Assembly: GCF_019925205.1 (NCBI RefSeq)
Contig: NC_083563.1
Location: 11,851,228-11,915,227 of the forward strand
From: Metopolophium dirhodum
Taxonomy: Eukaryota; Arthropoda; Insecta; Hemiptera; Aphididae
Direction: 5' to 3'
DNA length: 64,000 nt
Positions 1 through 13,375 of this stretch are shown here, piece by piece; position 1 is the first letter of the stretch, and each line of letters starts with the position of its first letter. The notes under the pieces are model-generated. The model was not told where the DNA came from and did no database searches. It saw nothing but the letters and a program-made list of their open reading frames with translations. The translations under genes were made by a program, and so were the position numbers.

Positions 1-1350
1 GTAACTAATACAATCATAATATAATATGAGTATAGTACATTTCGTAATATTTTTTTATAATATTTACTGTTAGTGAAATATTAAGTTTGTATTTCTAATA
101 TAATATATGTTATGATATTTATGGATGACACTTGCACCATGGCCCCTCGATATAGTAATGTGGCGACCCGGCACATCTCTTTTAGATAAATGATTAAATA
201 CTTAATCAAGTCTTCCAATTTACTAAACATTTATATTTTGTAGATAATTTGAAGAAAAATTTAAAATTGTAGAGAGACTGTGTGAATTAACAAAATTTTT
301 GGTATGAAATGTTTATTTGAACACCTGTTATAATGTATTATATTGAACCTAAGTTAATTTTTTATAATGTACTATAGTAAACATTTGAACATTTATTACA
401 ATATACGTATATTATACATAGATTTCAAGTAAGATTTTTTTAGTTACCTACCTACTACAATACAAGACACTTAATTTTTATATTTTGAAGTAATGTATGT
501 TTTGGATTATTTAGATCTATATTAACTAAATTTCAGACCCATAGTTTAGTATTTAAAGTTTGTATGATCAAAGTCGTGGAACCAAATTTTATCAGACTCT
601 ACTAGAATGTTGTAGTTAAATTAAACTATAATAAGTATGTGGAATAACAGTACCTAACCTTCTATGATAATTTGTTATGAATATAATATTTTAAGTAATA
701 GCTCAAATTTAGCACTTTTACGGTACTTAATACATTTTCCTAATATTTTAACAGAAATTATGGAGCTAATAATATAGAAATACCTATTTTATGTCACGGT
801 CCATACTTCATAGTTTTGTTTCATTTATAATAATAATGCTTTTTAATATACTTTTTCATAAATTAATATTTATTACAGTTGGCCTTTATGATTTGTTTGA
901 ACTATTAGAACGTATTTTTTTTGGGAGATCCCTATTATTACAACACCGTTACCAATATGCGTTTTTTTTTGGGTTAGTTAATATAATTGCATGTTTTCAT
1001 GATTTCTTCGTATTTATGCTTATTTTCTTAAAATGTTTTTATATTTTCGGTTCATCCGTTATCTACCTACATACCTACCTATATTATAATTTATTAATTT
1101 AAAAAATGTTAATAAAAACGTTTTCATTCAGTATTTTTTTGAATTTTAAGTGCATACTTTTGAATATTTCAGTGCATATATTTGTCTGTTTTTAGTGCAT
1201 ACATGCAGGCAAATATTTAACACTTTTTCATTGCATTAAATTCACAGCCCTGCTAATTACTTTTACTTCCAATCATAATACCTACCACAGTTAATGTTAA
1301 ATGTAAAATTGTCAACAATCAACTGCTTCTTCAACTTGATAACACTAAGA
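1..1350. other. AT-rich intergenic DNA, no gene seen
   Basis: Low-GC sequence with short AT runs. The open frames here are short, lack any recognisable motif and have no splice context. I see no gene. Confidence 0.6.
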
Positions 1351-1477
1351 GGATGTCAGATTTTTAGCGCACCATTTATTTCTCTCTCTGACCCAATCAT
1401 TTTAGTGTTTTCTTAATCGTACATTTGGTATGCTACGCGTGGGTCAAAGATGGAAAACAAATAGTGCACTGACATCC
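1351..1477. mobile_element. Small foldback MITE with GGATGTCAG ends
   Basis: The left end reads GGATGTCAG and the right end CTGACATCC. The inverted similarity continues inward over about 40 bp: a GCACCATTTATTT...CTGACCC block on the left is matched by GGGTCA...AAATAGTGC on the right. The element is about 127 bp with no coding capacity. It resembles a short terminal-inverted-repeat MITE; the superfamily is not assigned. Confidence 0.6.
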
Positions 1478-1899
1478 CAACCGGCAACAAGTTTACACGA
1501 GTGAGCTCGGTATAGCTCCATCATAGATAATAAAGATACGGATAGGACATAATGGTCTTATCAGCGGTCTTCGAGGGGAACAATAAATTGAGGCCAAATA
1601 AAGTATACTTATATCGAGTATCGACTATCGACTATCAATATAAAGTAGCCTCAATAGCTTTCCCCTCCGGGAACGCCGCCTCAAATGTATTTAACATAGG
1701 CGTGGACTATCCATATCTTTATTATTTATGGGCTTCATCCATAGCATGGATTAAGGTGTCAACAATCAAAGCATCAACTTGATAATCAAACACTTAAGTT
1801 CGGCAACCTGCAACTCAGGATCTTTTTATTCAAAGTGTCCTAATGAGTCATAAGAAGGTTAGTTAGGTAAACCTATGGTCAGTTGAAGCCAAAGAGTCA

Positions 1900-2465
1900 A
1901 TAGGGCCTTTGCAATTCAAGATCTTTTCCTACGTATTCGGCATTGTTAACATAACTATTCTACCTTTACACTTTTTCTTCCCCCGTCTCTCACAGCTATA
2001 TACAGGTTTAGCCACTCTCATTCCACACCTCCATATGATCGGTATTCTGTCTATCCATCTCTTCTTCAGTCTTCTCGTCCATCATTTCTCCCCTAAATTA
2101 ACTTCTATAGCCACTCTCACTATCTCTTATCATACAGTGACCGAACCACCTAAACCTATTCTCTCTTGTTTTCACTACAATATGTACACTACCCTATACT
2201 ACCCTTAATTAATTAATTTCTTATTCTATCCTCTTTTGTACCTTAACACCTTACTTATTATTCTCATATCTGCTACTCTCACTCCACTTACCTACCCTAA
2301 CCTTACATTTCTTTTTCATCTTTCCTTTTCATACACCAAACATTCTGAAATCCTGTTGACCCATTTTCTTATCTTCGCCATATCACACACTTCCTAATTC
2401 CTATTCACTCAGTCTCTAGTTACCTACAAGTCATCGTACTTGATTATCGGTGAAAATATTTAAAT
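1900..2465 (-). pseudogene. Degraded non-LTR retrotransposon (reverse transcriptase C-terminal part)
   Basis: On the minus strand a frame around 2166-2100 reads RENRFRWFGHC followed by an acidic stretch. That is the pattern of the conserved 'ENRLRWFGHV' block found after the RT domain of many non-LTR elements. After a frameshift a basic block RRLKKRWIDRI and then GMRVA follow (about 2085-2000), again as in intact elements. Several stops and shifts break the frame, so this is a dead remnant. The pyrimidine-rich look of the plus strand here is explained by it. Confidence 0.65.
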
Positions 2466-3039
2466 ATCATTGAGCGAATTCCCTACTCGAAAGAATTGCT
2501 TAAAAAAATATCATACCTCACCAATTTTCTAATTTTGAACACGACTTTATTGATAGCCCGAATAGTGTTATACCAGTATAGTTACAATACAAATATTGAA
2601 CATTTTCGGGTAATACATCCCCTGATCAATTAACTATAATAAAAAAAAACCTACTGAGAAATAAGAAAATACATACCCCGTGACGGAATCGAAATCTGCA
2701 CGAAACTTAGTCTTCGAAACACTGAAACGTTCACGCATTTCAATCTGCTTATGATATATTATTCCCAGTTTGAAAATGTTCACTGGCGAATACCATTTCT
2801 GAAATAACACGCATCTTATGCAGTAAAATGTTCTACAATATTCTAATGACCTAGTTACAGTCTACAGATATTATATAAACCTACCAATAAATACCTAATA
2901 TTAATTTTTATTACACAGAGTTTGTATTTTTAAATGTTGTATTTAAGGATTTATTAGTTTTATTTTTATACCTAACAAAAATTACATTTATTCACAAGTC
3001 AGTTATCAACTAGAACTCGACTACGAGTAAGACAGCGTT
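2466..3039. other. Intergenic, no gene seen
   Basis: AT-rich sequence without a usable reading frame. A GC-richer stretch at about 2675-2745 has a GTATGT-like donor on the minus strand, which may be another relict of the minus-strand modules that follow. I cannot support a gene. Confidence 0.4.
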
Positions 3040-3830
3040 TGGATTGTTCGGACTGGCGTATAATTTATTATTATTATACATTGCGCCTTTAGTAGGCAGT
3101 AGTAAACGTATATGCTTCTACGTTACTTAGTTAACAGATTTTCCGCGACAATAAATATTTAATTCAAGTCTAAAAAGTAAATGTAAGACCAAAATAATAT
3201 AAAAACAAACTTATGCATAAACATCGACTCTTCCAGTGAAACCTAGCTGTACTGCAGCACACGCTGTCGTCGAAGAAACAGCTATCTTCATCCGTCTACA
3301 TCTCGCTCCATCTCCATCTCTCTCTACATATCGCTAATTGAAACTTATCTAGTATACAATACTAGTACCTTTATGATCTGTAATATATTCTGGTGTTCGA
3401 TGAAAAAGATTGAAATAAGATAAAAATACATATTTTTTTGGTTTTGAATATGAAAGCTGTGAGATGATCGATATGAATTTTGTGAGAAATCTAGAGGTAC
3501 TAGAAAACTGTGACGAGTGTGTTGAATGAAATAAATTAAAAAATTGATTAACACAACAATCGGTTAAAAATTAATTTAATTCAAATAATGAGATAAACCT
3601 TATTAGATCATTTAAATTGTCCAGAACAAGCCCCCAGCTGTTGGTCGCATGCCAATATTAACCATATACTAGACCACAAGTTTATAGACATTCTATTATG
3701 TATTCTCCTGCAGGTGACACTGTTGGGGAAAATATATTTTTTTAGTAATTAAATTACGATACGAATTATAAATAACGTAGGTACTTGTCCAATACTCGAA
3801 TACCAGAATTAAAATTAAAGAATGTGATAT
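3040..3830 (-). repeat. Module A of a four-copy minus-strand family
   Basis: Shares its whole length, in the same orientation, with module D at 8455-9345. On the minus strand it contains a block starting ATG at about 3292 that reads MKIAVSSTTACAAVQLGF. This looks like a short signal peptide and is open up to a degenerate splice donor (ATAAGTTTG). A 45-bp intron-like stretch ends in TTACTTTTTAG and is followed by a frame with LNIYC. A second shared block around 3655-3720 (RC of ACAAGTTTATAGACATTCTA) also occurs in D. It could be a decayed secreted-protein gene or a transposable element. Confidence 0.5.
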
Positions 3831-4199
3831 ACCTAGGTAACCTATCGATCGATTCTAAAACAGAAACTTAACCTAGGCACAAATAATATCACAATATCAA
3901 ATAGTGAAATGTGAAAATTTGAAGAAAATTTCCCTTAGGTATATCCCGTAAAACCCCCCCAAAAAAACGTACGTTTGAGGTGTTCTCTAGGTATGATCTG
4001 CTATGTACTTACAAATCATATTAAATAACATTAATCATTATGTATTTTCTTTTTTTATTAGGTAGGTATAAAAACCTACTTATAAAAGTATTGCCTAATC
4101 ATTGATTTCAAATTTTAAAAATTATTCTACTATAACAATAAATTAACAGTTGTAGGCAAAGTATTATAATTTAAGGTATTTTTCATAATTTCTGTACAC

Positions 4200-4410
4200 C
4201 TATAAAAACTGGATTTTAAAAATTACTCTACGTCTAGCGGTTATATAAGTTTGTCTGACAATAAATATTTACATTAGGTCTACCGCCTCAACAGAATAGA
4301 AGGACAAGACTTACGTAATTATTTATTCTTCCGGCGAAACGCGTTCCCTTCGAGTGTATAATATTGTATTGACTTCATATCTCCGATCCAAAAGTTCAGT
4401 CTGGAAGTAT
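4200..4410 (-). repeat. Module B, short diverged copy
   Basis: The minus strand keeps the same order as modules A, C and D. A GC-richer block ends CGCCGGAAGAATAA, followed by a perfect GTAAGT donor-like site, a short intron-like gap ending GGCGGTAG, and a block whose frame reads VNIYCQ. Only this central part is alignable, so the copy is short and diverged. Confidence 0.4.
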
Positions 4411-6339
4411 TGAGATTAATGACATTTATAAAAATAGGCACCTAGTTTAATAACCAGAATGGAACGAAATATGTGAGTACGTATTGGAATCGCTGTTCGT
4501 CTCAGACGATTGTCATTTGACATAGATTATTTATAATTATAACCTCACCGTCCTAATCATAGAAAATATATATATGGTCCTAACCGATGGATGATGGATA
4601 TTTTTACACTATCTTCAAAAAAACATTTATTTGTTTCTACTAGACACAAATGCGGTAAATTGAATTCAAATTTATAATATAGATAACGGTTTTTTTTTAC
4701 TTGGTAACCATTCATTTATTACTTGGTTTATTAACAAATTCTAATTGATATAAAATAGTAATTGAATAAAAATAGTTTTATTGATCCCAATATTTAAAAA
4801 TAATGTTTCGAATAAAATAATAAAAAAAATTTAAGAAATACCTATTAATTAATATATTGTATTACCTAATTAACAAAATAACTAAATAAATTCGTAGCTT
4901 AATAAAATGTCCAGAAAAATTAAAAGTCCAATTTAAACGAATATAAAATATAATTTAGATAGGTGTATAGGTAGTGTATTCGTTATATTTTGAGTTTCAT
5001 TATAGCACATCAGTCGATCAGATGCTATTTAATATTTTAAAATAAAAAACTTCGACAGTAATTCCATATTGGCAAGTGTTGTTTTCTATAACTGAAGACC
5101 GAAGTTATAGTATCGAGCATAATGGGTACGTAAAAAAATAGAAATATAATTTAAAAATATTACCTTTATTTAATTGTATTTAATTTTTTTTTAATAAGTT
5201 TTTATAATATTGACTTCAACCCATATAAATGTTCTTATTTAATTTTTTCAATTCGTTGATAATATATGAAACGAATTCTTTGCTTGGAAACCAATGTTTA
5301 GAAAATTCAGAAAATGCAGTTTATATTTAAATCCGTGGCCTAATTATAAATAATAATTTCTGATGCATTGATGAAGTTAAAATTTGGACGAAATTACATA
5401 TTAAAACCAAAAATAACGATTTTAGTTATTTTGTTGTAATTTAAAAATAGTAAGTATTCGCGGATTTATGAAACTTTTAGAGTATATTATTATAATTTAT
5501 AGACACGATGACACTTTCAAATGTTATTATTTGGGCAAAAATGACTTAAACCTACTATTGTAGGTGCTAATGTCTAATAGTAAAATAAATTACTTTAATC
5601 TCAATATTATTTATTAGTTAACGATGTCTTTGCTCAGAATCGTTTTTCGTTTGTTCGTTTTGTATTTTAATAATTTATACATAGATATATTATTATTACT
5701 AATAATTATAGTAGGTGTGTTTGTTTTATTTCATTAATTAATTTAATACTATGCCAATAAATTATATATTAATTAATAATTTTTGAAACATTGTGTTCGA
5801 AAAAATAAAAATAAATGTGATTTTAATTAGTCTTGTAATGTACCTACCTATATGTAAAAAATAAATAAATATAATAATAACTGTTGAACTTTTAGGGACA
5901 TAATAGGTAACACATTCGTGTATGTAGTATTGTAGTATTGTAGTTATATAGGTATATTTATATACCTATACGAGTATATGAGAAGGTATATTATTCATAA
6001 GTGCGCACACGTCAGGATAGGCAGTTGACCATTCCGTGAATATACTTTTATGTGTACATGGTTATACATCCCTAATCCCTATGATATAGAATATAGATAT
6101 TAGGTGAACAATAGAAGTTAAGTATGTGACACTAAATTAATAGTTACCTATAACTTATAACGTTGTATTTGGAAAAAAAATCACCAGTTATTAATTAAAA
6201 TTGTATCTTATGACTATTATCAGTTATAACTTATAAGTCATAACATATATTTCTATAAATTAAACCAAAATATTTATATATTTATATTAAGTACCCTGTA
6301 TAGGTATGCATCTATTAATTATAATTATTCTACAAACAG
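4411..6339. other. AT-rich intergenic DNA
   Basis: Nothing coding is seen. A fragment at about 5620-5650 ending GCTCAGAATCGTTTTTCG matches the 3' end of the repeat family that forms the tandem array at 48.9-51.7 kb. Confidence 0.5.
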
Positions 6340-6870
6340 GGACTGGAAAAACGACGACGGCGTTTATATCTCGCGTATTTTATACATTTCTAGTCCGGAA
6401 CTAAAATATGCGCCTACAACACTTGGATAGCACATTTTTCGTGACATTAAATATTTGTTTTAAGTCTTAAAAGTAAATTTAAGCCCCAAAAGAATATAAA
6501 AACAAACTTACTTTAATTATCGACTCCTTCGGCGGAATCCGTGACGTGTGTGAACTGCGACGCCCATGAGGAAACGCTCCAGAATACAGCCAGAACTTAG
6601 AATATTGTGATTTATGAAAAATAAAATTATACGAAACGCAGTAAGTTTTTTGCTCATATCTTCTTTGATTATTGAAATTTTAGAATTTTTAGTCGAATGT
6701 GTCTTCTCCAACGACTCTGAGATTTGCCATAGATAAATAAATAAATGATAGATATTATACTAGGTACATCAATATGATGAATCCACGGATATAATAAAAT
6801 GCAACTTTTTATATCAAAAAGTTCTGTGTTAAGGACCAATTTGTTCATTGAAATTTGATATGACAATAAA
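6340..6870 (-). repeat. Module C of the minus-strand family
   Basis: Contains the block GGATTCCGCCGAAGGAGTCGA on the minus strand, then GTAAGTTTG, a short intron-like stretch ending TTTACTTTTAAG, and a block beginning ACTTAAAACAAATATTT. These match modules A and D. Upstream, near 6850, it also keeps the TTTCA/TGAACAAA border seen in D. A 64-residue open frame overlaps it but ends before the donor, so the copy as read is probably not functional. Confidence 0.45.
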
Positions 6871-8454
6871 CCAAAATAGTTTATAATTTTGAATTTGAAT
6901 TATAATAAGATGATATATGTATTATTTAAATTATTATTTTCGTTTATCAATTTAATTATTGATTAAGGTGGTGAATAGATATCAGAAGCACAAGAATATT
7001 TTTATAATAGCATATTGTATTTTATGAATTATTAAATAAAAATGTGATTACTGGATTTTAGAGTTAACATAAAGCCATAAACGTATACAGTAAATTCATC
7101 AATGACGTGTGTGTTTTTTTTTAATATTTTTAATTATTTTTTCTTGTGGTCTGTGTAAACGATAAGTATTCGTAATAAAGATTCAATTTTCATATATAAT
7201 ATTATATTATAGGCACTCAGTATGTAATCATATGTTTATTTTTAGTTTAATTTAATTGTAGGTATTTAGTAAATAATAATAGGTATACGAAATTGTGTTT
7301 TCGAATAGCAATTTATTGTTTGTATTAATACCTACACCATAATAGGGAACTAAAATTTTGTAAATGATGTACAAATGTATTTTTGTGTTTTAAGGCTGCT
7401 GTAAGATCAATTTATGAGAATCCTTGCATTAAATTGTTAGGATTATTTGATATGAATAATTATTTTATTACATATAGGTTTATTACATATTGGTAAGTCG
7501 ATCAGACACTATATTTACACTGAATGTTAATAGTAAAAAGCTATTAAAAAATCTATTATTTGTATTTATTTGTTAATAATAATTAAGACTTAAATATTAA
7601 CAGTAATCTTGTTCCTTTCACAAAATGTTTTTTAATTATTTTTAGTTTAATTTACATTTATCCCAAATTGATCTCTGAATAATCATTCAATGATGAATTT
7701 AATAGTTACATTCTCGGTTACATAAATTTGATTATAAATTAAAATAAACTACAGTTTCCAGCTTCTACTACAACATTATATTATATTTTATTTTATGTTT
7801 TTAATTTTTTAAACGCAGTCTGCACCTTGTGTTGGTGATTTTACACGTAATATAATAAAATTGATACTAGTGATGAGTAGGTAAGTACCTTATTGTTTAA
7901 TCAAATTATTTACACGATTATTAACTAAAAAAATATCCATGAAGTATAAACATCCGCATTTCCATTAACTATAAATTCATAATTGTATGAGCTATACATG
8001 TTACATATATTTTTCGAAAAAACTATTTAAAAAAACAAGAATAATTCCTATTTGATGTCACACGGGTTGATCTAGCAACTGACTGCTACGACAACTGCGC
8101 AATTTTTTTTAAGCATAATACGTTTTGAAAATGTCTAGAAAAGAGTTTGTTTTAAGACTGTCTGTCTTGATAACAACTAATTTAATTTAGAGTGTATTGT
8201 TATATTATATTATAATGAAATTAATAATTATAGTAAAATTTATAATTGCAAGACATTTAATACCTATATCTATAGCCATCTAGGGTATAAACTACACTAA
8301 AAAAGGTGTAAGTATGCTAATAAAATATATGAGGTGTATAATGTATTTATGTATATAAAAATATAAAATATAAAGATTAATAACATTATATTGTTTTAAA
8401 TTCTACGCGCAAACCTAAGGGATACCCGGCGTATAGTATAACATGCAAAAAGGT
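6871..8454. other. AT-rich intergenic DNA, no gene seen
   Basis: Very AT-rich with many short homopolymer runs. A fragment at about 7130-7180 (GTGTAAACGATAAGTA) resembles the interior of the 48.9-51.7 kb repeat family. No coding signal was found. Confidence 0.5.
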
Positions 8455-9345
8455 GCGTATTAAACTTGACGTGGTGAAACGAAGACGGTCTCGCGTATTT
8501 TATACATTGCGCTATTGGGATTAAACTTATAAATGCTTCTACGTCGCCTAGTTAACAGATTGTCCGTGGCAATAAATATTTAATTTAAGTCTAAAAAGTA
8601 AATGTAAAATAGTAGGTAATAATATGAAAACAAACTTACTCGTAAACATCTACTCTTTCGGTGAAACGTAGCTAGAGTGCCGCCATCGCCGAAGAAACAG
8701 CTATCTTCATCCATCTCCATCTAATCATCTCACTCCGATGAACTGAAACTTGAAAGTATCGAAATACTTTATGAAAATAACCTGATCATAATGAAATTTG
8801 CGAGTTTGTATTAAAACTTACATTATAATATGTACGGTTTAACGAACTGTCCGTTTATATTAGTGGCTTATTATTTTTTTGTTCACTGAAATCAAAATAT
8901 ACAATATATTATATTTATAATACAATAGTATTTGCTGAAATTATTAGAATTGTTAACCGTCGCCGACGAATTTCGACAATTGACGATTGCCATAGATATT
9001 ATAAAATATATTGTTTATTATGATAAATTCATAGAACTTATATATTATAGTATTATCTAGTACTATCAGTATTATCATACGGTATATTGATAAATCGTAT
9101 GTTCTTTTACAGAAATCTTTGTCATCTGCAATGCACCTATTCTGGTTTTCTATTTCAATTATAGTTCGCATGCCAAATTTAACTATACAAACTGGTCCGT
9201 ACAAGTTTATAGACATTCTAATACATTCTCCCGGCAGTGTCAATAGACACAGTGTTTGAGAAGTTATATTTTTTTGGTACCTAATTAATTTACAATATGA
9301 ATTATTATAAGTTACCTATGTAGGTACTTGTCCAAAACTCTACTA
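8455..9345 (-). repeat. Module D, the most complete copy
   Basis: Aligned to module A over nearly 800 bp. Minus-strand landmarks in order are: a block at 9243-9130 with a frame containing PGECIRMSINLYG; an acceptor-like TTTGATTTCAG with TGAACAAA following (about 8888); a donor-like GTAAGTTTT (about 8825); an exon-like block at 8730-8641 ending at a perfect GTAAGTTTG; a 49-bp intron-like stretch ending TTACTTTTTAG; and a frame LNIYCHGQSVN that then stops. The signal-peptide-like ATG of module A is preserved but runs into a stop after about 12 codons. It may be a real multi-exon gene with boundaries I misplace, a pseudogene, or a transposon. Confidence 0.5.
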
Positions 9346-9944
9346 CCGGGAAGCCATTGGTATATATGGTACAGCCTTACGAAGTTCACGATTTTCGGTG
9401 TTTTACGCATCCGTACAACGCTTAAAGTTTACCGAGCTTAAGTACAACAAATTAATTTTTTTTTTAATCTAGGTAAATCAACGTTTTAAAATTGATGATG
9501 CAAAAATAATTCTGACACCCACCCATGGTGGATTTACATAACAAGTCGAGGGATGTTTTTGATTTTAATTGTTCGAGCAAGCGCAGTGTGCGAGTGACTA
9601 CACCGGATATATTATATGAAAATACCAAAAAGTTCAATTAGCTATAATATAACTTAAAAATAAGACTGACCGCCAAATTCAGACTTCTCTGTCGTTTTCA
9701 GTTAAAAACTAAGATTTTCGGCAATTCATTTTTGAAATACCGTTCATAATTCGTTGTAACTTGTAATTTATATACCTATTTTAAAAATATTATTCGTGGG
9801 TAATTGAAACGTCTAAAATGTATTATTATATACAAATATGATAATAAACAAATAATAATAACTCAACTTAACCGGCTACGGTATTAATAATATTTAATAA
9901 TATCAATATAAGTATAGTATACAATATCCTAGGCTGTCAAATCG

Positions 9945-10040
9945 TCTCCATTTGGAATCGTTTTTCGTATACAATGATATTATATCATTGAATTCAAATG
10001 TAACACTATCCATAACAGTCACCCACTGCCCACGAGGTAC
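9945..10040. repeat. End fragment of the GATTCTGAGCG repeat family
   Basis: The stretch with TACAATGATATTATATCATT and ATTGAATTCAAATG plus CATCCAT-like and CAGTCACCCAC sequence matches the tails at 50285-50360 and 51675-51750. The 61-residue open frame over it is therefore repeat-derived. Confidence 0.6.
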
Positions 10041-10178
10041 CTATATGGATGCTACTGATCTCCTTTTCATGGTTTACATTCAATCCCATTTATTTTTTAA
10101 CCGAATGTTGATAATTTTGTTTTATGTTTTCATCTGAGTTTGCATTCAAGAAGTGGAGTTATTCTTGATTGTTAGCAT

Positions 10179-11026
10179 CAGTGGCGTCCGCAGGGGAGGG
10201 CTAACGGGCTGAAGCTCTCCCCATTGCCTGTATTACTTAAAAAAACTAAATATTTATCAAGTTTTAACTGTCAACTATAATAAGCAAGACGTACATTTCA
10301 TGTACGTCTTACTAGAATGAATTCATTTTTGAAAAACATTGTATTTGCATACCAAATTTCCTAAAATGATCTGTAATTTTTCGGTAAAAGTATGAACTGT
10401 TTGTATGAAAGACTTTATTTTAAATTGTCTAGCCTTAGCTCCACACATTTAATATAAGTTTTATATTAAAGTTATTTTAGTTATGTATTTTATAAGTTTT
10501 GTACTACAAATTAAGTGTGGTTTTGACGAAATTTGAACTTTAAATGCTTATAAAAAATATGATGCCTATGATAATATTTTAGCTATAATAAAAACTTACG
10601 TATTATATTTTTAAGCTTTTTGACCGGATAAATAATTTTTTATAAACATTATTAAAAAAAAAAAAATTTAATTAATCAAATACAATCCTGCAAGTGAGGA
10701 CGGTATAACCAAGCTGGTTACCAAACAATTTTAATAAATTTTCATTTTTTTTCTCTTTTACTTTTACTTTCACTTTTTTTTCAATTATTTTAAAAAACAC
10801 TGAGCATTTTCAATTTTGACCCCTAATAGTACAATTTCCTTGCAAAAACATACATCGAGCATCGAAATTTATGATCAGAGCATTTTTTCTACCAGAAAAG
10901 TTGAGAAGTTACAAACATTTTAAAATACCTCGAATAAACGTTTGAAATTATTAGACTGGACAAAATAAAAATAAAATTGTAACTAATTTTGAAGCCCCCC
11001 ATTGAATAATCCTGCGTACGCCACTG
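10179..11026. mobile_element. Non-autonomous hAT-type transposon with readable TSD
   Basis: It starts CAGTGGCGTCCGCAGG and ends CCTGCGTACGCCACTG, which are inverted repeats with one mismatch. The flanks are GTTAGCAT (10171-10178) and ATTAGCAT (11027-11034), an 8-bp target duplication with one change. An 8-bp duplication and CAGTGG-type ends are typical of the hAT superfamily. The 848-bp interior has no transposase frame, so the element would need a transposase in trans. Confidence 0.85.
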
Positions 11027-11034
11027 ATTAGCAT

Positions 11035-13373
11035 TCCTTTTGGAAAATACGTACGCGTCCACTCTTTCGTTTGCGATTAGGTATGTAAACAAATTATTAG
11101 CGTGTATTTGTATGGATTTATTCAAATAAAATAATATTATATAAAACTATAAAAGTAAATCAAAATTGTGTGTAGTGAAATTTTAAATTTGAAACCCTTT
11201 TAAGATCTCGTATAGCGACGTAGCATACCTACATGTCTTACGACATGGCATTATCGCATAATGGTGGATACCTACATAATTTATTTTGAGATGTTTTCTA
11301 TTTTTAGCTGGATAAATATTTAACTGACAGTTCCCCAATTGTATCCTATCCATTATTTTATTAATTTAGAGTATTTTATTTTATTTTTTATTTTACGGAA
11401 TAAATCCATTTACAATAACATATAGTGTACAGTATAACAAAACATATGATGAATATTTATTTTAGTGATTACATATTATTTAAATATATATATAGTACAA
11501 GAATAGTTTACAATATATTAAATATAATTAAATTTTAACTGAATTAACAGTGAACAATTAAAAACGCATTAAAACAAAACAAAAAATACATTTTAAATGA
11601 TCATACATTAAATGTTGACTTAATATTATTTATATTACAAAAAAACAAATCTAAATTAACTGAATTTGCAATAGACATCATTGGATTTATCGGGGAGGAA
11701 AAATAATAATTGATACGTATATTTTTTAAAGTAAATAGATCGTTATTTCTTGTAAAATTAATTTTTGCTTTAAAATTTAGTCTTTCTAGTATTTCTTGGC
11801 ATTCAATTTTGTTATTTAATAATTTAAAAATAAAAATATAAGATAGATATTTTTTACGATTTCTTAAAGTAGGTATGTTAAAAAAACCGGATACTCCTTC
11901 ATTACTACTTCCTTCAGTATATATGATTCTCAGACGATTTATTCATAAACTTGGTCCAAGAAAAAACATAATATTATGAAATTAATATGAATTTTTCATG
12001 AATACCTATGCGAACTTGCACATTTTAATATATGAGAATATACAGATGGATACGATAGAACGAAGGTATAGATTTTTAATCAGAAATTTTCCAAGTCAAA
12101 TATAAGTACACTTATATAAAAATTTGCATTTTCATATAAATCCAAGTCCTAATCATAATCATCCTCTCTACAAAATGCTACGTGACACTGACTACAACCT
12201 TCAGTGGACACTGGACAGTGACTAGCAATTCTAAGAACTTTTCTTTTTCTCTTTTTTTCATTAAATTACCGATCTGTAATCATTGTCATATTATATTAAA
12301 TATTTTTAATCGGTTCGTAATCAGTAATAATAACTATGTGGTATGTACACAAAATTCCCAGCTAATATTCGTTTGTTGAATTAATAAAAATGTATTCATA
12401 CAATCATACCAGTTAAATTCAATTTAAATATGATAATGTAAACGAAGTGTATTGCGCATACACATTTTATTTTAAAACCTTGAGCAACTGAACATACACC
12501 ATGGTTTATTTTATAATTTTCTGTTTTTGTGAGAAATAGCTTTGTACGCACACTGAAGAATTTTTATTCAGAATTCACAAATTGTAACCTCTCTCGGTAA
12601 GCACGCACATGAAGTAAACATTTTTTTTTTAAATATATTAAACCTATATTTATTGTTACCATATTTGAACTTATTTCTATGATTAATAAGTAATTACCTG
12701 TATAGGTACACATTAGCATAAATTGTATTAAATTCTTGTTCTAGGCAGTAATGATTATAGTTGTATTATAGCTATATATAATACGTATGACGTATGTATA
12801 TAATATACATACCAAATTAAATGAATATAATAAAAATACTTAAAAGAGTAATGAAATTAAAACCATTGTTTTGTACATGCACAATTTATTGTTAACAATA
12901 AAATACTAATAAAAAGCTATTTCCTTAAACTGAGAAATATTATATTTCTTAGTGATAAGGTAAAAATAAATCGTATTTAAGAAGTGTGCATTACGAGATG
13001 GGAACACATTGTTTTTTCTTGTTCGTGAAACAGTTGAAGAAATCCAAGCTAACCAATATTTGAATCTACGTTTCTTAACTACTCTCATTTCATCAAAGGT
13101 TAGTCAACATTTAATAAAATATATTGATTGGCTTACGAATAATATTCTATTAACTTTTTATAATTTACTATTTTATTTGATTTAATCTTATATACTATTG
13201 ATCTTGACTTGAATAGTTAAATATTTACACGAAAATCTACTTTTGATTTTCAATGTCAAACTATACACCTATCTGTTTTGTACCTACTTGTTTTGTAACT
13301 TCTCTTAATAATAAGCTCCGAAATTGAATTTCCCAGCTAATTATATTTGTATTTGTATTGTTTTTGTCAACAG
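11035..13373. other. Intergenic region upstream of the mucin-like gene
   Basis: AT-rich with no supported gene. The last bases before 13374 read TTTTTGTCAACAG, a good splice acceptor. The non-coding first exon of the mucin-like gene should therefore lie somewhere in this stretch, but I cannot place it. Confidence 0.5.
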
Positions 13374-13375
13374 AA

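Noticed and set aside
6517..6866. Two overlapping minus-strand ORFs (64 and 65 codons)
   Set aside because: Each lies partly across the module C repeat, and they overlap in different frames. Neither reaches the conserved donor in frame, so I did not call a gene.
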